26,197 nt of DNA. Source: Brachionus plicatilis (taxonomy: Eukaryota; Rotifera; Eurotatoria; Ploima; Brachionidae). A program made the position numbers and the translations under genes. This document shows positions 9,776 through 19,892 of this stretch, piece after piece. Location of the stretch: positions 384,083 to 410,279 of the forward strand of contig QEOQ01000348.1 in NCBI GenBank assembly GCA_010279815.1. Direction: 5' to 3'. How positions within the stretch are numbered: position 1 is the first letter of the stretch; the number at the start of each line of letters is the position of its first letter. The notes under the pieces were generated by a model. The model was not told the origin of the DNA. It ran no database searches and saw nothing but the letters and a program-made list of their open reading frames with translations.

Positions 9776-10277
9776 GGCACGATAAAAAAAATTTAATTTT
9801 TACTCTAACAAAAAATTGTCTTTGCTCTCATAAAAAAAATTAAAAATTAAAAAAATTGTAGAGTTAATGAACATTATAAGCCCTAGCGGCTAGACCTTGA
9901 TTATCTTGTTTAGACAAAAAATCCAATACTTCTTGATTGAAATCTAGTGTTTATCATTTTCTTTTTTTTGAATCACTAGATTTTGCTCTGACAGAAAATT
10001 TGTTAAGCTCACTAACATCTTCATAATCACTTAAAATCATTATTGTGATAAAGGTTTTAAATGTATTTTTCAAATTTCATACTATGAAACGTATAATAGA
10101 AAAATTTTATGGTTAAAAATATTGAAAATGCTATTAGAGTTAAGTTTAAAAAATAGAAAAAAAGCTCAAATTTGACTTTTTTTCTACAATTCTACAATTT
10201 TTTTAATTTTTAATTTTTTTTTTGAGAGCAAAGAAAATTTTTTTGTTAGAGAATTAAATTTAAAATTAAATTTGGGC
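9776..10277. repeat. inverted-repeat (fold-back/MITE-like) element
   Basis: Left arm 9801-9863 and right arm 10189-10250 are close inverted copies. The left arm contains CTAACAAAAAATTGTCTTTG and the complement of the right arm contains CTAACAAAAAAATTTTCTTTG-type sequence, and both run into GCTCTC, an A/T stretch and TTGTAGA. The loop is about 325 bp with no open frame and holds a small hairpin, AAATCTAGTG (9941-9950) pairing with CACTAGATTT (9974-9983). I could not find a clear target duplication, so its class is open. Confidence 0.55.
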
Positions 10278-10879
10278 TTTATTTTTATAAAATATCCCAT
10301 ATTCAGGGTACTTTCTAGCAAATTAAATTTTAATTCTTATAACATAGAAACGATGTAATTAACTCTAAAAGAAAAAAGATTGGATTTGGGCTTTACTCTT
10401 AGAGTCGTGAACACGAGTTTACGGTATTTTATTATTTCTCAAATATTAAATAAATATTTTAAATTTAATCTCAAAATAGTATTGATAATTAAGAGTTTAA
10501 AAAATTTAAACGCTTTAACCGAGACCCAAAAAATGTCTTGAAATAAAAATTTTAAAATGATTGTAATAATTATTGAATAATTGAAAATTGCGTTTTTTAT
10601 TATACTTTTTAAAAGAGATCGAAAATCTGTCTGCATTGAATTAATAAATAAAAGTACAATTTTTTTTCAATAAAGCCATTTATTCCAAGTAATAAATAAT
10701 TTTAGAATACTAATTATTGATATAAAATTTAATTTCAAAATTATTACATTAACACTGTCAAAAATTTGAATAATTTAATTCAGGTATCTTTATATATTAT
10801 AATAGCTATTGAATGCAAAAAATAAACAAAATGCAATATTGTAGCAAAATCGAAAGCATTTTCAGAATTTTATTATAAA
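10278..10879. other. AT-rich spacer upstream of the second DnaJ gene
   Basis: Nothing coding is supported. The phrase TTGGGCTTTA occurs twice (about 10273 and 10387), possibly an element edge. A TATA-like run (about 10790-10803) sits some 80-90 bp before the DnaJ start codon. Confidence 0.4.
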
Positions 10880-11581
10880 ATGAGTGAAGAAAATTATTAT
10901 AATATTCTAGAAATATCTGGCAATGCCAGTCAAGAAGAAATCCGTAAGGCCTATCGAAGACTGGCGCTTAAATGGCACCCGGACAAAAATCCAGAAAATA
11001 AAGAATTGGCGGAAAAAAAATTCCAAAAAATAAACCAGGCTTATGAGGTATTATCCGATCCAAATAAAAAAGACATTTATGACCGATATGGCAAAGTGGG
11101 CCAGGGCGACATGAATGCAGCACAAAGAAATGCGTTCGAAAATAACTTTGGTGGGATATCAATCAGAGTCTTTAATTTCAGAGATCCGGATGAAGTTTTC
11201 AGAGATTTTTTCAAAAACACGGATATTTTTGATGGCCTACAAAATAACAGAACCAGATCACCGTGGAATTTTCAAAGCTCATTTTTTACTCACGACCCAT
11301 TCAATTTGAATGACGATTTTATTTCCATACCGCCACTTAGTTCGGCTTCCAAGTCAACTACTGTTAAAATAATTAATGGAAAAAAATTTGAAACTATCAG
11401 AATTCGTGAGGGAGAAACTGAAACCGTAATTCAAAAAGAGAACGGTAAAATAAAGTCAAAAACTGTGAACGGAAAAGAGGAGACTTTTCAAAAAAGTGTG
11501 GAACATAATTCGGAAACAAAGAATAAAAAAAATCACTCGAATTTAATGAATGGTGTTAAAAAATTATTTAAATTAAAATAA
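10880..11581 (+). CDS. DNAJB6-like J-protein, intronless (copy 2)
   Basis: Single-exon gene of 233 residues. The J-domain spans about 5-71 with YYNIL as helix [10 protein letters not shown] as helix II, the HPD triad at 33-35, and YDRYG closing helix IV. The next segment keeps the family block '[10 protein letters not shown]' and 'DIFDGL'. The C-terminal block '[11 protein letters not shown]...[18 protein letters not shown]' is the DNAJB6-type tail, followed by about 35 extra, strongly basic residues ending in 'KKLFKLK'. Expected role: Hsp70 co-chaperone in cytosol or nucleus. It resembles the minus-strand copy at 12326-12988 much more than the intron-containing copy at 7501, so these two arose from a later duplication that left them tail to tail. 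Absence of introns fits retroposition or intron loss. AATAAA lies at 11669-11674. Confidence 0.88.
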   Translation: MSEENYYNILEISGNASQEEIRKAYRRLALKWHPDKNPENKELAEKKFQKINQAYEVLSDPNKKDIYDRYGKVGQGDMNAAQRNAFENNFGGISIRVFNFRDPDEVFRDFFKNTDIFDGLQNNRTRSPWNFQSSFFTHDPFNLNDDFISIPPLSSASKSTTVKIINGKKFETIRIREGETETVIQKENGKIKSKTVNGKEETFQKSVEHNSETKNKKNHSNLMNGVKKLFKLK

Positions 11582-11668
11582 TTTATATATTTTTTTAATT
11601 TATTAATTTAATAATTGTGTTTATAGATTAAAAAATTTAATTATCTCACTATTTTTTAGAATTACAAA

Positions 11669-11674
11669 AATAAA
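11669..11674 (+). terminator. candidate polyadenylation signal, second DnaJ gene
   Basis: AATAAA lies 88 bp after the stop codon in the 3' spacer. Confidence 0.3.
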
Positions 11675-12325
11675 GCAATTGACACATTTTAAAAAAAATT
11701 TTCATATTAGATAAAAATAAATTTATTTTTTTTATATTCATCATTAATTTAATAAATTAAAAAGTAATTTTTGTTATAACATTTAAAGAATTAGATAAAG
11801 TTTACTTAATACAAACGTGCACTCGTAAACCAAAGAACAATCTAAAAGTCAGTTCAAAATATAAATAATCAAATATTATCAATTCTTTCCTGATGAAGAT
11901 AAAAAAAATTTACTAAAAGCAGAATAAAAAACTTTAAATCAAAATGATCTTATTTTGGAGATGATGGTCACCTCTTGAGATCTCTCAGCATTTAATTATA
12001 TTACTAATATTTTTAATAAATATAATAGAAAAATTAATTGTTAAATATGTAAAAATATAAAAAAAATTAAAAATTTTGCAATTATATCAAAAGACTGGAT
12101 ATTTAAAAAAAATCATCGTCAAAAAAAATGTTTATCATTTGAAACAACTTGTCATCAAAATAAAATTTAAGAAAAAAAATTAAAATCTAAAAATCTATAA
12201 ATTTAATTTTATTTAAAAATTAAAGTTAATAATTTAATATTTAACGAATTAAAAAAATCAACCTTTGCTTTGAAAATAAAATGAAAAAAAAAGTATGTAT
12301 TTTAACATTGCGGAAAAAAAATAAT
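11675..12325. other. AT-rich spacer between convergent DnaJ genes
   Basis: No gene seen. It contains the 3' UTRs of the two convergent DnaJ genes. Confidence 0.5.
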
Positions 12326-12988
12326 TTATTGTTTTAAAGCCTCCAAATTCTGAGGCTGTCCATTTACAGTTTTAGACTTTATTACACCATTTTCTTTTTT
12401 AATTACTGTTTCAACGCCTCCTTCCTGAATTTTAACAGTCTCAAATTTTTTGCCATTAATAACTCTTGTTGAACTTGTCGTGGAACTGACACTAGCAGGC
12501 ATGTCAAAGTCACTTTGATCAAAATAGGAACCAAAGCGTCCAAACGAAGAAAAACCTCTGTTATTGAAAAAATCATTGCCAAAGCCAAATGGTTGCGGGT
12601 GGAAAAAAGGACTCTGATTTTGAAAATTTCCAAAACGATTGTTAATAAGATCAAAAATGTTTCTGCTTCCAAAAAAATCTCTAAAAACATCATTGGGATC
12701 TCTGAATCCGCCAAATAAATCAAATTCTTGTCCATAATTGCTCTCTGGTGACATCTCTGACAAATCAGGAGTCAATTTACCATACCGATCATAAATTTCC
12801 TTTTTCTTGGTATCGGACAAAACCTCATAGGCTTCGGAAATTTTTTTGAATTCATACTCAGCTAGTTCTTTATTCTCCGGGTTTTTATCCGGATGCCACA
12901 TTAAAGCAAGTCGCCTGTAAGCCTTGCGGATCTCGTCCTGATTGGCATTGCCATTTATTTCTAGAATATCATAATAATTTTCTTCCAT
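12326..12988 (-). CDS. DNAJB6-like J-protein, intronless (copy 3)
   Basis: Single-exon minus-strand gene of 220 residues. J-domain about 4-70 with HPD at 32-34. Then a long Gly/Phe/Asn/Ser-rich region (about 90-165) with the family '[19 protein letters not shown]' block, and the DNAJB6-type C-terminal block '[11 protein letters not shown]...[16 protein letters not shown]'. The Phe/Gly/Ser-rich middle is the part that handles amyloid-like clients in DNAJB6. Its start codon is 236 bp beyond the stop of the OS-9 homologue on the same strand, close enough for shared regulation or a polycistronic (trans-spliced) unit, which the sequence alone cannot decide. An AATAAA on the minus strand overlaps the stop codon. 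Confidence 0.88.
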   Translation of the reverse strand: MEENYYDILEINGNANQDEIRKAYRRLALMWHPDKNPENKELAEYEFKKISEAYEVLSDTKKKEIYDRYGKLTPDLSEMSPESNYGQEFDLFGGFRDPNDVFRDFFGSRNIFDLINNRFGNFQNQSPFFHPQPFGFGNDFFNNRGFSSFGRFGSYFDQSDFDMPASVSSTTSSTRVINGKKFETVKIQEGGVETVIKKENGVIKSKTVNGQPQNLEALKQ

Positions 12989-13187
12989 TTTTTAAATAAA
13001 ATTATTCTAAAATGAATCATGAATTTTTATACTAGAGATATCATTCGGATAAGGATTGGTCCTCTAGGCTGTATATTCTTTTGTCTCATTAAAATATTTT
13101 TTTGAATAAAATTAAACCTTTGATTTGCAATAGCAAGAAAAAATTTAATTTTTTAAATAAATTCAAAAAAATTTAAAAATAAAACAA

Positions 13188-13193
13188 TTTATT
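13188..13193 (-). terminator. candidate polyadenylation signal, OS-9 homologue
   Basis: AATAAA on the minus strand, about 30 bp after the stop at 13225. If used, the gene has its own 3' end ahead of the downstream DnaJ. Confidence 0.35.
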
Positions 13194-13224
13194 TTAAAAC
13201 TTAATGTACAAAACTAAAACAATG

Positions 13225-14770
13225 TTAATAGACAATAAGATTATTCTCGGCCTCTTCATCTAGCCATAAATCTTCCACATTTTCACTTTGCTCTTGTCCA
13301 AAGTTGTCTTCACCATAAACTTGATTATAATGGTTGTTCATTTTGGAAATTTTTTGCCTATCATCACTGCTCTCTAACAAATTAGATATCAAAGAATTAA
13401 AATTGCTAGTGCCAAACATAGCGTTGGGGTCTAGTTTAATAATTTTTATTTTTATATCATCCTTTCCAAACTTGTTTGATTTTGACAATTTTTCTTTCAA
13501 TTTCTTCTCCAATTCTTCCACATTTAAATCATCGGTGTCTTTTAGGATCTCAGTAGATTCAGTCAAAATTGGAACTTGACCATCTTGTGCACTTATTTTA
13601 CCATTTTCAAACTCATCTAAAATATTGTCCAATTTTTTTGATATTTTTTCGAACATCTGATCATTTTTGCTCATTTCCGAATTGGTCTCCTCAATGAGAC
13701 TGTTCAGACTGGCAAAATTATTGTCCAATTTGACATCTTGGGTCTTTGAAATCAAATTTTGCAGCTTATTTTCGCTTATTTGCAGCTCTTGGTCCAATTC
13801 CTTGTTAATAGTGGTCAACTGGTCAATTTCGGAAGAAATCATGAGCTGCGCATTTTCTTTCTTTTCTTTGCTTGCCAAATACTTCTCAAATACATGGTCA
13901 CTGACCACTGGGCTACACTTCAAATCATGACTAATTTGCTTTTTGCTAAAATTTGGCACCGAGCATAAAGACTGGCTGCGGACAAATATTTCGTACTCAC
14001 AAGTCTCTATTTCGCTGATCATCTCTATTCGATCCAGGCCTCGTTCATCACAAAAAATCTGTAAAAAATAAAATAAATCTTTGCTTAAAACCTGGGTCCT
14101 AATTCACCTTAACAGTGGTTTTCCTCGGTCTGCCAGTCAACTCACACAAGCTACCATGCTCAAAGTATTGTTCATGGTACAGGATTTCAGACCTTGACGG
14201 ATATTTTTTTGTCTCATTAGCAGCTAGCCAGTCGAAGTCGTGACTAAAATTTCCAAGACTAATTTTTTCGCCGTGCATACTTCCATTGGGTAGAATGTGG
14301 TATTGGTTGATTAGTTGACCAAAACAGAATTCATATGTCCACCAGCCATTATTTTTGTACAAGCAAACATTCGATTTGGTCAGCTTGGAAATTTGCTCTT
14401 GGACTTTGAGATCAATCTGAGTGAAGTTAAAGCTTTGTTTGTTTTGATTTAGGCGCAAGTGCTCCCTTTGGATGGCGGACTTGCTGAATAAAGATAGCAG
14501 AGAATTTTCCTCAATGTTGATCTCGCTGTCCTGGTCGAAATATTCCAATGGTTCAAAGGAACATGTGAAAAGTTGACCATTTGCTGATCTGATCGGAATA
14601 TGGTCTGATTTTGACTGAGTGGCAGATGATGGCTGCAGATTTTGGTCAATATCGATCTGATAGCGAATATTGTCTAGCTCGTATTTGTTTATTTTCGAGC
14701 CTATGGACAGATCAGAGGCTAGAGCGCAGCATATTGTATAACTGATAAGAGTTTGGATGACAAGAATCAT
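13225..14770 (-). CDS. OS9: OS-9 family ER lectin (MRH domain) for ER-associated degradation
   Basis: Two exons, 14770-14108 and 14058-13225, separated by a 49-bp GT-AG intron; the join reads T-V-K-I-F-C-D-E and gives 498 residues. Residues 1-20 are a signal peptide. The mannose-6-phosphate receptor homology domain spans about 136-253: CLYKNNGWWTYEFC (C136, the WW pair at 143-144, C149), Q156 in NQYH, C209, GRPR (213-216), CDE (224-226), C241 with E242-Y243, and C253. These are the cysteines and the Q, R, E and Y sugar contacts expected of OS-9/XTP3-B lectins, which read trimmed mannose glycans and deliver misfolded glycoproteins to the SEL1L-HRD1 ligase in the ER. The C-terminal half has a coiled coil (about 285-330) and an acidic end. 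There is no KDEL-like tail, as in OS-9. OS-9 is preferred over XTP3-B because there is a single MRH domain. Confidence 0.88.
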
Positions 14771-15194
14771 TTTTGATTTATAAAATTAGTTGAAATAAAT
14801 TATTAGAAATTATTTTTTTTTTGTTTCAAATTATTTCTTTATAAACATTACTTTTAGAAAAATGGATACGTAGACGAAATTTTAGAAAAATTAAAATTAC
14901 TTGAGTTAATTGTTGGGCGAGGTGTTGAGTCAAAAAGGAAAAAAAAATTGTCAAGAGAAAAAGTTAATTAAAAATTTATCGAAAAATTTTAATTTTTTTT
15001 TCAAAATCTGTCTAAACTTAATGTCAAGTAAAAATTATTTTTCAATTTAAAATTCTCGAGCATAAAATCGCCATATTTTGCTTATTTTAAATCTTATCAT
15101 GTTATCGATCAGAAAAAAACATTAAAGGTATTACAATTTTTTGATATTTTTTTTATAAATAATTTATCTTTTTTTTAAATTCAAAAAAAGAGGG
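14771..15194. other. AT-rich region upstream of the OS-9 homologue
   Basis: Expected 5' UTR and promoter of the minus-strand OS-9 gene. No specific element recognised. Confidence 0.4.
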
Positions 15195-16239
15195 TATTGT
15201 GAAATTCAAATACAAATTGACAAAAATTCTTCCTTTTTTGATGAATTAAGATTAAAGTTAATAAAATATACTAAAAAAATATTGCATCAAAGTGCAACAT
15301 ACTTTGTTGCACCTTTTTTACTAAATAATTTTTCTCATGTTTTAATAAAACAAAAAATAACATTAATAAAATTTAAATTGATCATTGATTTGTTTTACTA
15401 AAAAAAAAAGAAAAAAATGATTTTATTTTAGGTAAAAAAGTTGTTGCAATAATTTTTTAAGTATATTTAATTAACTTTAATTTTAATTCATCAAAAAAGG
15501 AAGAATTTTTGAGCTATTGACAATAGATGTAGTTACATTCTTTTTATACTTTTTGTACTTTTTTTTTTAAGTCAAAGTCAAAGTTAGTTTCTACCCAAAA
15601 AAGGACGTACTTTTTGTACTTTTTATTTTAAGTCAATATAGATTCTACTTTTTAAAATTTAAATTTAGCCTTGGTTTAGAATAGAAATCCTTTTTTAAAT
15701 TTTAAATAAAAATTTTTATTAAGTTCTTGGTATAGAAAAGACGTAATTTTTATTCTATTGTATCTTTCCCTTTATTCAAAAAACCCGAATTCCCTAAAGC
15801 TCCTTTTATTTTTATTTTGTTAAAACGAAAATAACCCTTTAATTAACCCTAATTTGACAAAGCTCTTGACGTCTTACGACGTCAATCGCTCAGTCAAAAT
15901 ATGGTTAATTAAAGTACGTCTTTTCTTGAATAAAGCTAAAATAAAATTTTTAAAAAGTACAAAAAGAACATTCTTTTTGACTAGAAAAAATCAAAAAGGA
16001 ATTAAAGTACGTCCTTTCTAAACCAAGGCTTAAGATAAATTCTTTAAAGTACAGAAAGTACATCCTTTTTTGTGTAGAAACTAACTTTGACTTAAAATAA
16101 AAAGTACAAAAAGTACGTCCTTTTTAAGACTCTTTATGGTTTTTAAGTTTTTAAAGGATAGAAAGTTTTTAAAAGGATTCTTTTTTTTTATTGTCAATAG
16201 ATGGAATTTTTGTTCAATTTGTATTTAAATTTCACAATA
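15195..16239. mobile_element. fold-back (long palindromic) element with nested hairpin
   Basis: The ends are inverted copies: TTGTGAAATTCAAATACAAA at the left (from 15197) matches the complement of the right end (to 16237), and TA flanks both sides. Further inside, 15550-15640 is an inverted copy of about 16040-16127 (both with GTACTTTTTGTAC-like and AAGTCAAAGTTAGTTTCTAC sequence). The centre is GACGTCTTACGACGTC at 15868-15883, flanked by TTAATTAACC on one side and its complement on the other. The left arm is about 300 bp longer because it carries a second inverted repeat (see the separate entry). No open frame, so it would be a non-autonomous element. The TA flank fits a Tc1/mariner-type or similar mobiliser, but that is inference. 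Confidence 0.7.
15226..15519. repeat. nested inverted repeat inside the left arm of the fold-back element
   Basis: A 60-70 bp arm (15221-15287, starting CAAAAATTCTTCCTTTTTTG) is repeated almost perfectly in inverse at about 15444-15512. Between them is a small perfect hairpin, GTGCAAC (15292-15298) with GTTGCAC (15305-15311). The right arm of the big palindrome lacks this block, so it looks like a later insertion. Confidence 0.65.
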
Positions 16240-17151
16240 GTAAAAAAAAGTTTGATTTTAACTAATGTTCATCGAAACAAAAAATATAAAATAAACTAAC
16301 CCTAAAAATATAAACTCATTTTCCATCAAAAAGTCATTGGGAATTATTTTTCTTATTTTTGATAAAAGACTGCACATGCTATTCTGTATCAAAATATATT
16401 CAATTAGTTTTTATTAATTAACAAAAATTTTGGATAAAATTTTGCTTTGATTTCCCAGAAAAAGAGCATTTATGAATGATTTTCTCTTAAGACAATTTTC
16501 ATTTATTCGACTTTACCCTTATCTCTAATTTTTTTTTTCTTTTTGTTAAACTAAATGCTAAGTTTATCGGTAGCTAATAAATTTGTTAATATTTTTTTTT
16601 TGAATAAAGCTGCAATAAAAATTAAAATTTTATAATAACTTCAGATGTTTAGGATTCTTAAAAATCACCTGCTGTTTTATCACTTTCTGGGTCTTTAAAT
16701 CTAATGGCATGTAAATTATAATTAATTCTAGTTTCTGATTTTGGCACTAATTTTACTTTATTTTTTTTTCCAATTTATATTTTAAAAATACCAAAATTTC
16801 AGCTAGAGCTGATTCTTTTAATAAAAATACCTTAAAAAAGGATATTTGTATTACAATCGATGCATTGTTTTTTATTCCCTATCTGTTTACGGCTTATGAC
16901 CAAAAAATAATTATTTATTGAAATTATTAAATAGAAAATTTTAATTTGATTTCTGGTAATATTTTTTCTTATTAAAATAATAGCTAGGGAAGGACGTCGG
17001 GCAGTTTGGAATGGTAATTATCCTCCCTTTCAGCCCCGTTTGGTAATAAAAAAAGTAAGAAAAAATTTGAAACTGTTACAAGACAAATAGATCAGAAAAT
17101 TTTTTTTTAAGGAGATGAGTTCGATGTTGCTTTGATGATCCAGGTTCCAGG
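16240..17151. other. AT-rich intergenic region
   Basis: No gene supported. A short G+C-richer patch at about 16982-17045 has no frame or repeat that I can identify. Confidence 0.45.
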
Positions 17152-17425
17152 TTACATGTCTAAACTTGTCAAAGGGCGTCCAGTATTTGTGTGATGGCTA
17201 GTTGTGTTATGTGAATCTTTTAATTCATCGTTAATTTGAGTGTGGTTATGACGGTTTGCTAAAAATTTTTCGAAAAGGAGATCGGTTCTTACTGAAATCG
17301 TTTGGAGGTTATTTTCTGGGTGAAAAAAAATATTATTTTGCATCACATGAGGAGATTCATATATAATGTCGTATTTAGAATCTTGAAATGATCGTATAAA
17401 TAATTTTCTAAACGAAAATATAAGA
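17152..17425 (-). pseudogene. orphan terminal exon candidate, no recognised family
   Basis: On the minus strand a run reading TTCTTATATTTTCGTTTAG (a strong pyrimidine-rich 3' splice acceptor ending at 17426) is followed by an open stretch of about 90 codons ending with TAA at 17152. Its composition is coding-like, with 'YDIIYESPHVMQ', 'ENNLQTISVRTDLLFEKF' and a His/Asn/Thr-rich end. There is no upstream exon: the next sequence on that strand is a partial MITE and then an eroded chitin-binding exon. It could be the cytoplasmic tail exon of the decayed WD40-CBM14-TM copy, or a real last exon whose partners I cannot see. I do not recognise the protein. Confidence 0.3.
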
Positions 17426-17496
17426 AAAAAATAAACATTAGCATTCAAAAAAATTGAAGATAAAGATCCAAAGTAGGATCAAATACAAAACTTTTT

Positions 17497-17735
17497 GGAA
17501 AATTGAAGTTTGAGGTCAAGTTAAAAAGATCAAAATATAAAATATAATAATTTTTTAATTAAAGAGGAAAAAATAAATTTTCTAATAAATTAATTGTTAT
17601 GTTATGTTAAGTTTATTTTCATAAAGACAATTTTAAAATATTAATTTTTATTGAATTTTAATAGGTTTAAATTTATTAATTGATTTTAATAAAACTTACT
17701 TTTACAGACATAGAAATTAAATTTTTTTTAATATT
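17497..17735. mobile_element. partial copy of the 515-bp MITE family (one end only)
   Basis: Starts GGAAAATTGAAGTTTGAGGT, like the left end of the 5297 copy, and stays alignable with it through the internal blocks 'AAGATCAAAATATAAA' and 'TTAATTGATTTTAAT...AAAACTTACTTTTA'. The right end is missing, so this is a truncated copy lying beside the eroded chitin-binding fragment. Confidence 0.6.
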
Positions 17736-17820
17736 TTTAAGTAAATCAATTTTAGATCCTTTTAGACTTTTTTATCAAAAAAGAACTAAACTAAATTTAT
17801 AAGGAGATTTCAATTCTCTT

Positions 17821-18050
17821 GACAGTTCTTGAATTTTTACATTTGAAATATTCCACACTATATTTCTTTAAAGATACCATATAAAACTTAAGTTTATTGT
17901 AACAATAGCTTTTTTTGACTGTTTTTAATTTTCACTTTCAAAAAAATCAGCACAACCATTTTAAGAATTGAGATAAAAGCTGTTTGGTCTTGAGTTACAC
18001 AAATCTTTTTACTCATTACTGAAGGAACGATTTCTACAAGAGACATCTAT
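17821..18050 (-). pseudogene. eroded third copy of the CBM14 exon
   Basis: Two consecutive stretches match the antisense of the second-exon region of the intact paralogues. 17821-17870 matches the part encoding 'CVEFFKCENSKTV'. 17881-18050 matches a longer run from 'KGFKF' back through 'SYC', 'FFKC', 'DLCSSRTDGS' to 'GHRPFSIEKK'. Frameshifts and stops are numerous, and identity is far below that between the two intact genes, so this copy is older. Repetition of the same segment suggests either tandem CBM14 domains in the lost copy or a local duplication. It lies about 240 bp beyond the stop codon of the nearest intact gene, same strand. Confidence 0.6.
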
Positions 18051-18291
18051 AAATTTTTTTAAATTTTTTTTTCACATATTTATATTTTCTAATATTTTTT
18101 GTGAAATATTAAAGAAAAATTTTTATTTAGGTTATTGAAAAAATAAAATCTAAGAATGTTGAATTATTTAAATTTTGCCTTAAAGAAAAATTAAGGACAC
18201 GTAAGATCAAAACTGAACTTGCCAAGATCTTTTCTCAATATCATTTTCTTTTTTAATTTAATTTTTGTATATGATAAAAGGATAATAAAAA

Positions 18292-19892
18292 TTAATTCCT
18301 TTTTCTACAAGATAAAACTACAAGACAAGTTAAAACTATGAGACTAGTTGTTAGACATATAAAAAAAGTTATCAGACTAAACAAGATGATGAAGTTGAGT
18401 TTTGTTTTATGAGTATGCTTGGAGAATATTTTAGTGCCACAGGGTGCTGGAGTGTTCGATTCATGATCACATTTTAAAGAAATCATATTAAACTTAAATC
18501 CTTTGTGACAATAGCTTTTTGTGACTGTTTTTGAATTTTCACATTTAAAAAATTCCACACAATCTTTCTCAATGTTCGGATAAGAACCGTCTGTTCTTGA
18601 ACTACACAAATCTTTTTTCTCAATACTGAAAGGACGGTGCCCACAAGAGACATCTTTAAATTCTTTACAAGTTTTAGATTTTTCATCAAAAAGCTTTTTA
18701 TCAGTACAATACATTTTTTTTACATTATTATCCTTGCAATAAAAATAACCTTTCGGTACAATTTTTTCTTATTTTATATAAATTTTTTGCTAAGTTTACC
18801 TTGGCAATCGTCTTTATTGGTTACAGAGCCATTAAAATTACACTTTTGGCCTTCGTTGATTCTCTCTGATTCCTTGGAATTAAAAGAGTCAGAATTTTCT
18901 TCAAAAATGTCCTTGTCATCAGATTTTGTCTTTGCCTTGTACCCTTTTCCTCCAAATTTATAACTCGTATTCCAAATTCTGATTGAACCATCATCATTTC
19001 CTGCAGCCAAATCGCCATTATTAAGAACTGCAAGTGATTGAATTTGTCTTCGATCATCGGTCATTATCTTTTTTAAGGTTCCATTTGAATCTCTAATTTT
19101 AATTGTTCCACGCAGCCCACTGGCCAAGAAGCCATTATTAAGCACTACAAGATGGCAAGGCTCCATAACGTTAATTTCATATTTAAAAGCATAAGAAATT
19201 GAGATTTTTAAATTACCATTATTTGTATCCCAAATTTTAATTGTACTATCATAAGATGCACTTGCTAAGTCACCATTTTTGAGCACTGCCAGGGACACTA
19301 CCCAATCTGAATGATCTTTTAAAGTGAATTTTACTTTTCCATTATTTGTATTCCAAATTTTAATTGTATCATCAAATGAACCACTTGCTAAATCACCATT
19401 GGAAAGCGCTGCAATTGATTTAACCCACATGCTGTGACCAGTAAGAGACTTTTTTAATGTTCCATTATTTGCGTTCCAAATTTTAATTGTCTGATCATCT
19501 GATCCACTTGCTAAATCACCATTTTTAAGTACTGCTAGTGATAAAACTCCACCTTTATGGTCCCACAAAGTATATTTTAAATTTCCATTGTTTGTATCCC
19601 AAATTATAATTGTATGATCATCTGATCCACTTGCTAAATCACCATTTTTGAGTACTGCAAGTGATAAAACTACGCCTTGATGTTCCCATAAAATATTTTT
19701 TAATTCTCCATTGTTTGTATCCCAAATTATGATTGTCTGATCATCTGATCCACTTGCTAAATCACCATTTTTGAGTACTGCAAGTGAACAAACTTTATCT
19801 GAATGACCATAAAAATACCTTGCTTTTTCACAATTACAATTAAAGTAAAAAATTTTCAAAATTTGATAAATAATTAAATAATTCGCTTTCAT
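18292..19892 (-). CDS. WD40-propeller / double CBM14 / single-TM membrane protein, copy A
   Basis: Two exons, 19892-18800 and 18749-18292, with a 50-bp GT-AG intron; the join completes D-D-C-Q-G-Y-F-Y-C and gives 516 residues. Residues 1-19 look like a signal peptide. Seven WD40 repeats (about 33-310) share the core 'SLAVLKNGDLASGS.D.TIKIWDTNNG', enough for one closed propeller. A Lys/Asp/Ser linker (315-350) leads to two chitin-binding type-2 domains with six cysteines each: C351, 363, 369, 379, 394, 400 and C413, 428, 434, 445, 458, 468. A transmembrane helix (about 483-510) ends in SCRKRN. CBM14 domains need oxidising, extracellular or lumenal conditions, so the propeller should also be outside the cytosol, which is rare for WD40. 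Function unknown; chitin or glycan binding at a surface is the natural inference. R-K-x-x at the C-terminus could be an ER-retrieval signal. Confidence 0.85.
18750..18799 (-). other. 50-bp intron of copy A
   Basis: GTAAAC donor at 18799 and GAAAG acceptor at 18750 (minus strand). The phase-1 join restores the third cysteine of the first CBM14 domain. Using the other AG, 18 bp further on, would bring an immediate stop. The same intron is conserved in copy B at 23884-23933. Confidence 0.85.

Noticed and set aside
10439..10636. 65-codon minus-strand frame, Ile/Phe/Leu/Lys-rich
   Set aside because: Its composition is what AT-rich spacer gives by chance; no motif.
18715..18732. Use of the nearer AG (GCAAG) as the intron acceptor in copy A
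   Set aside because: Splicing there gives an in-frame TAA at once; the upstream AG restores a canonical CBM14 sequence in both paralogues.
18637..18963. 108-codon plus-strand frame, repeated at 23771-24097
   Set aside because: It is conserved between copies only because the opposite strand is a duplicated gene; it has no coding-like composition.
19200..19800. CRISPR-like regularly spaced repeats
   Set aside because: The ~123-bp periodicity is the WD40 repeat unit of a coding exon, in a eukaryotic genome.
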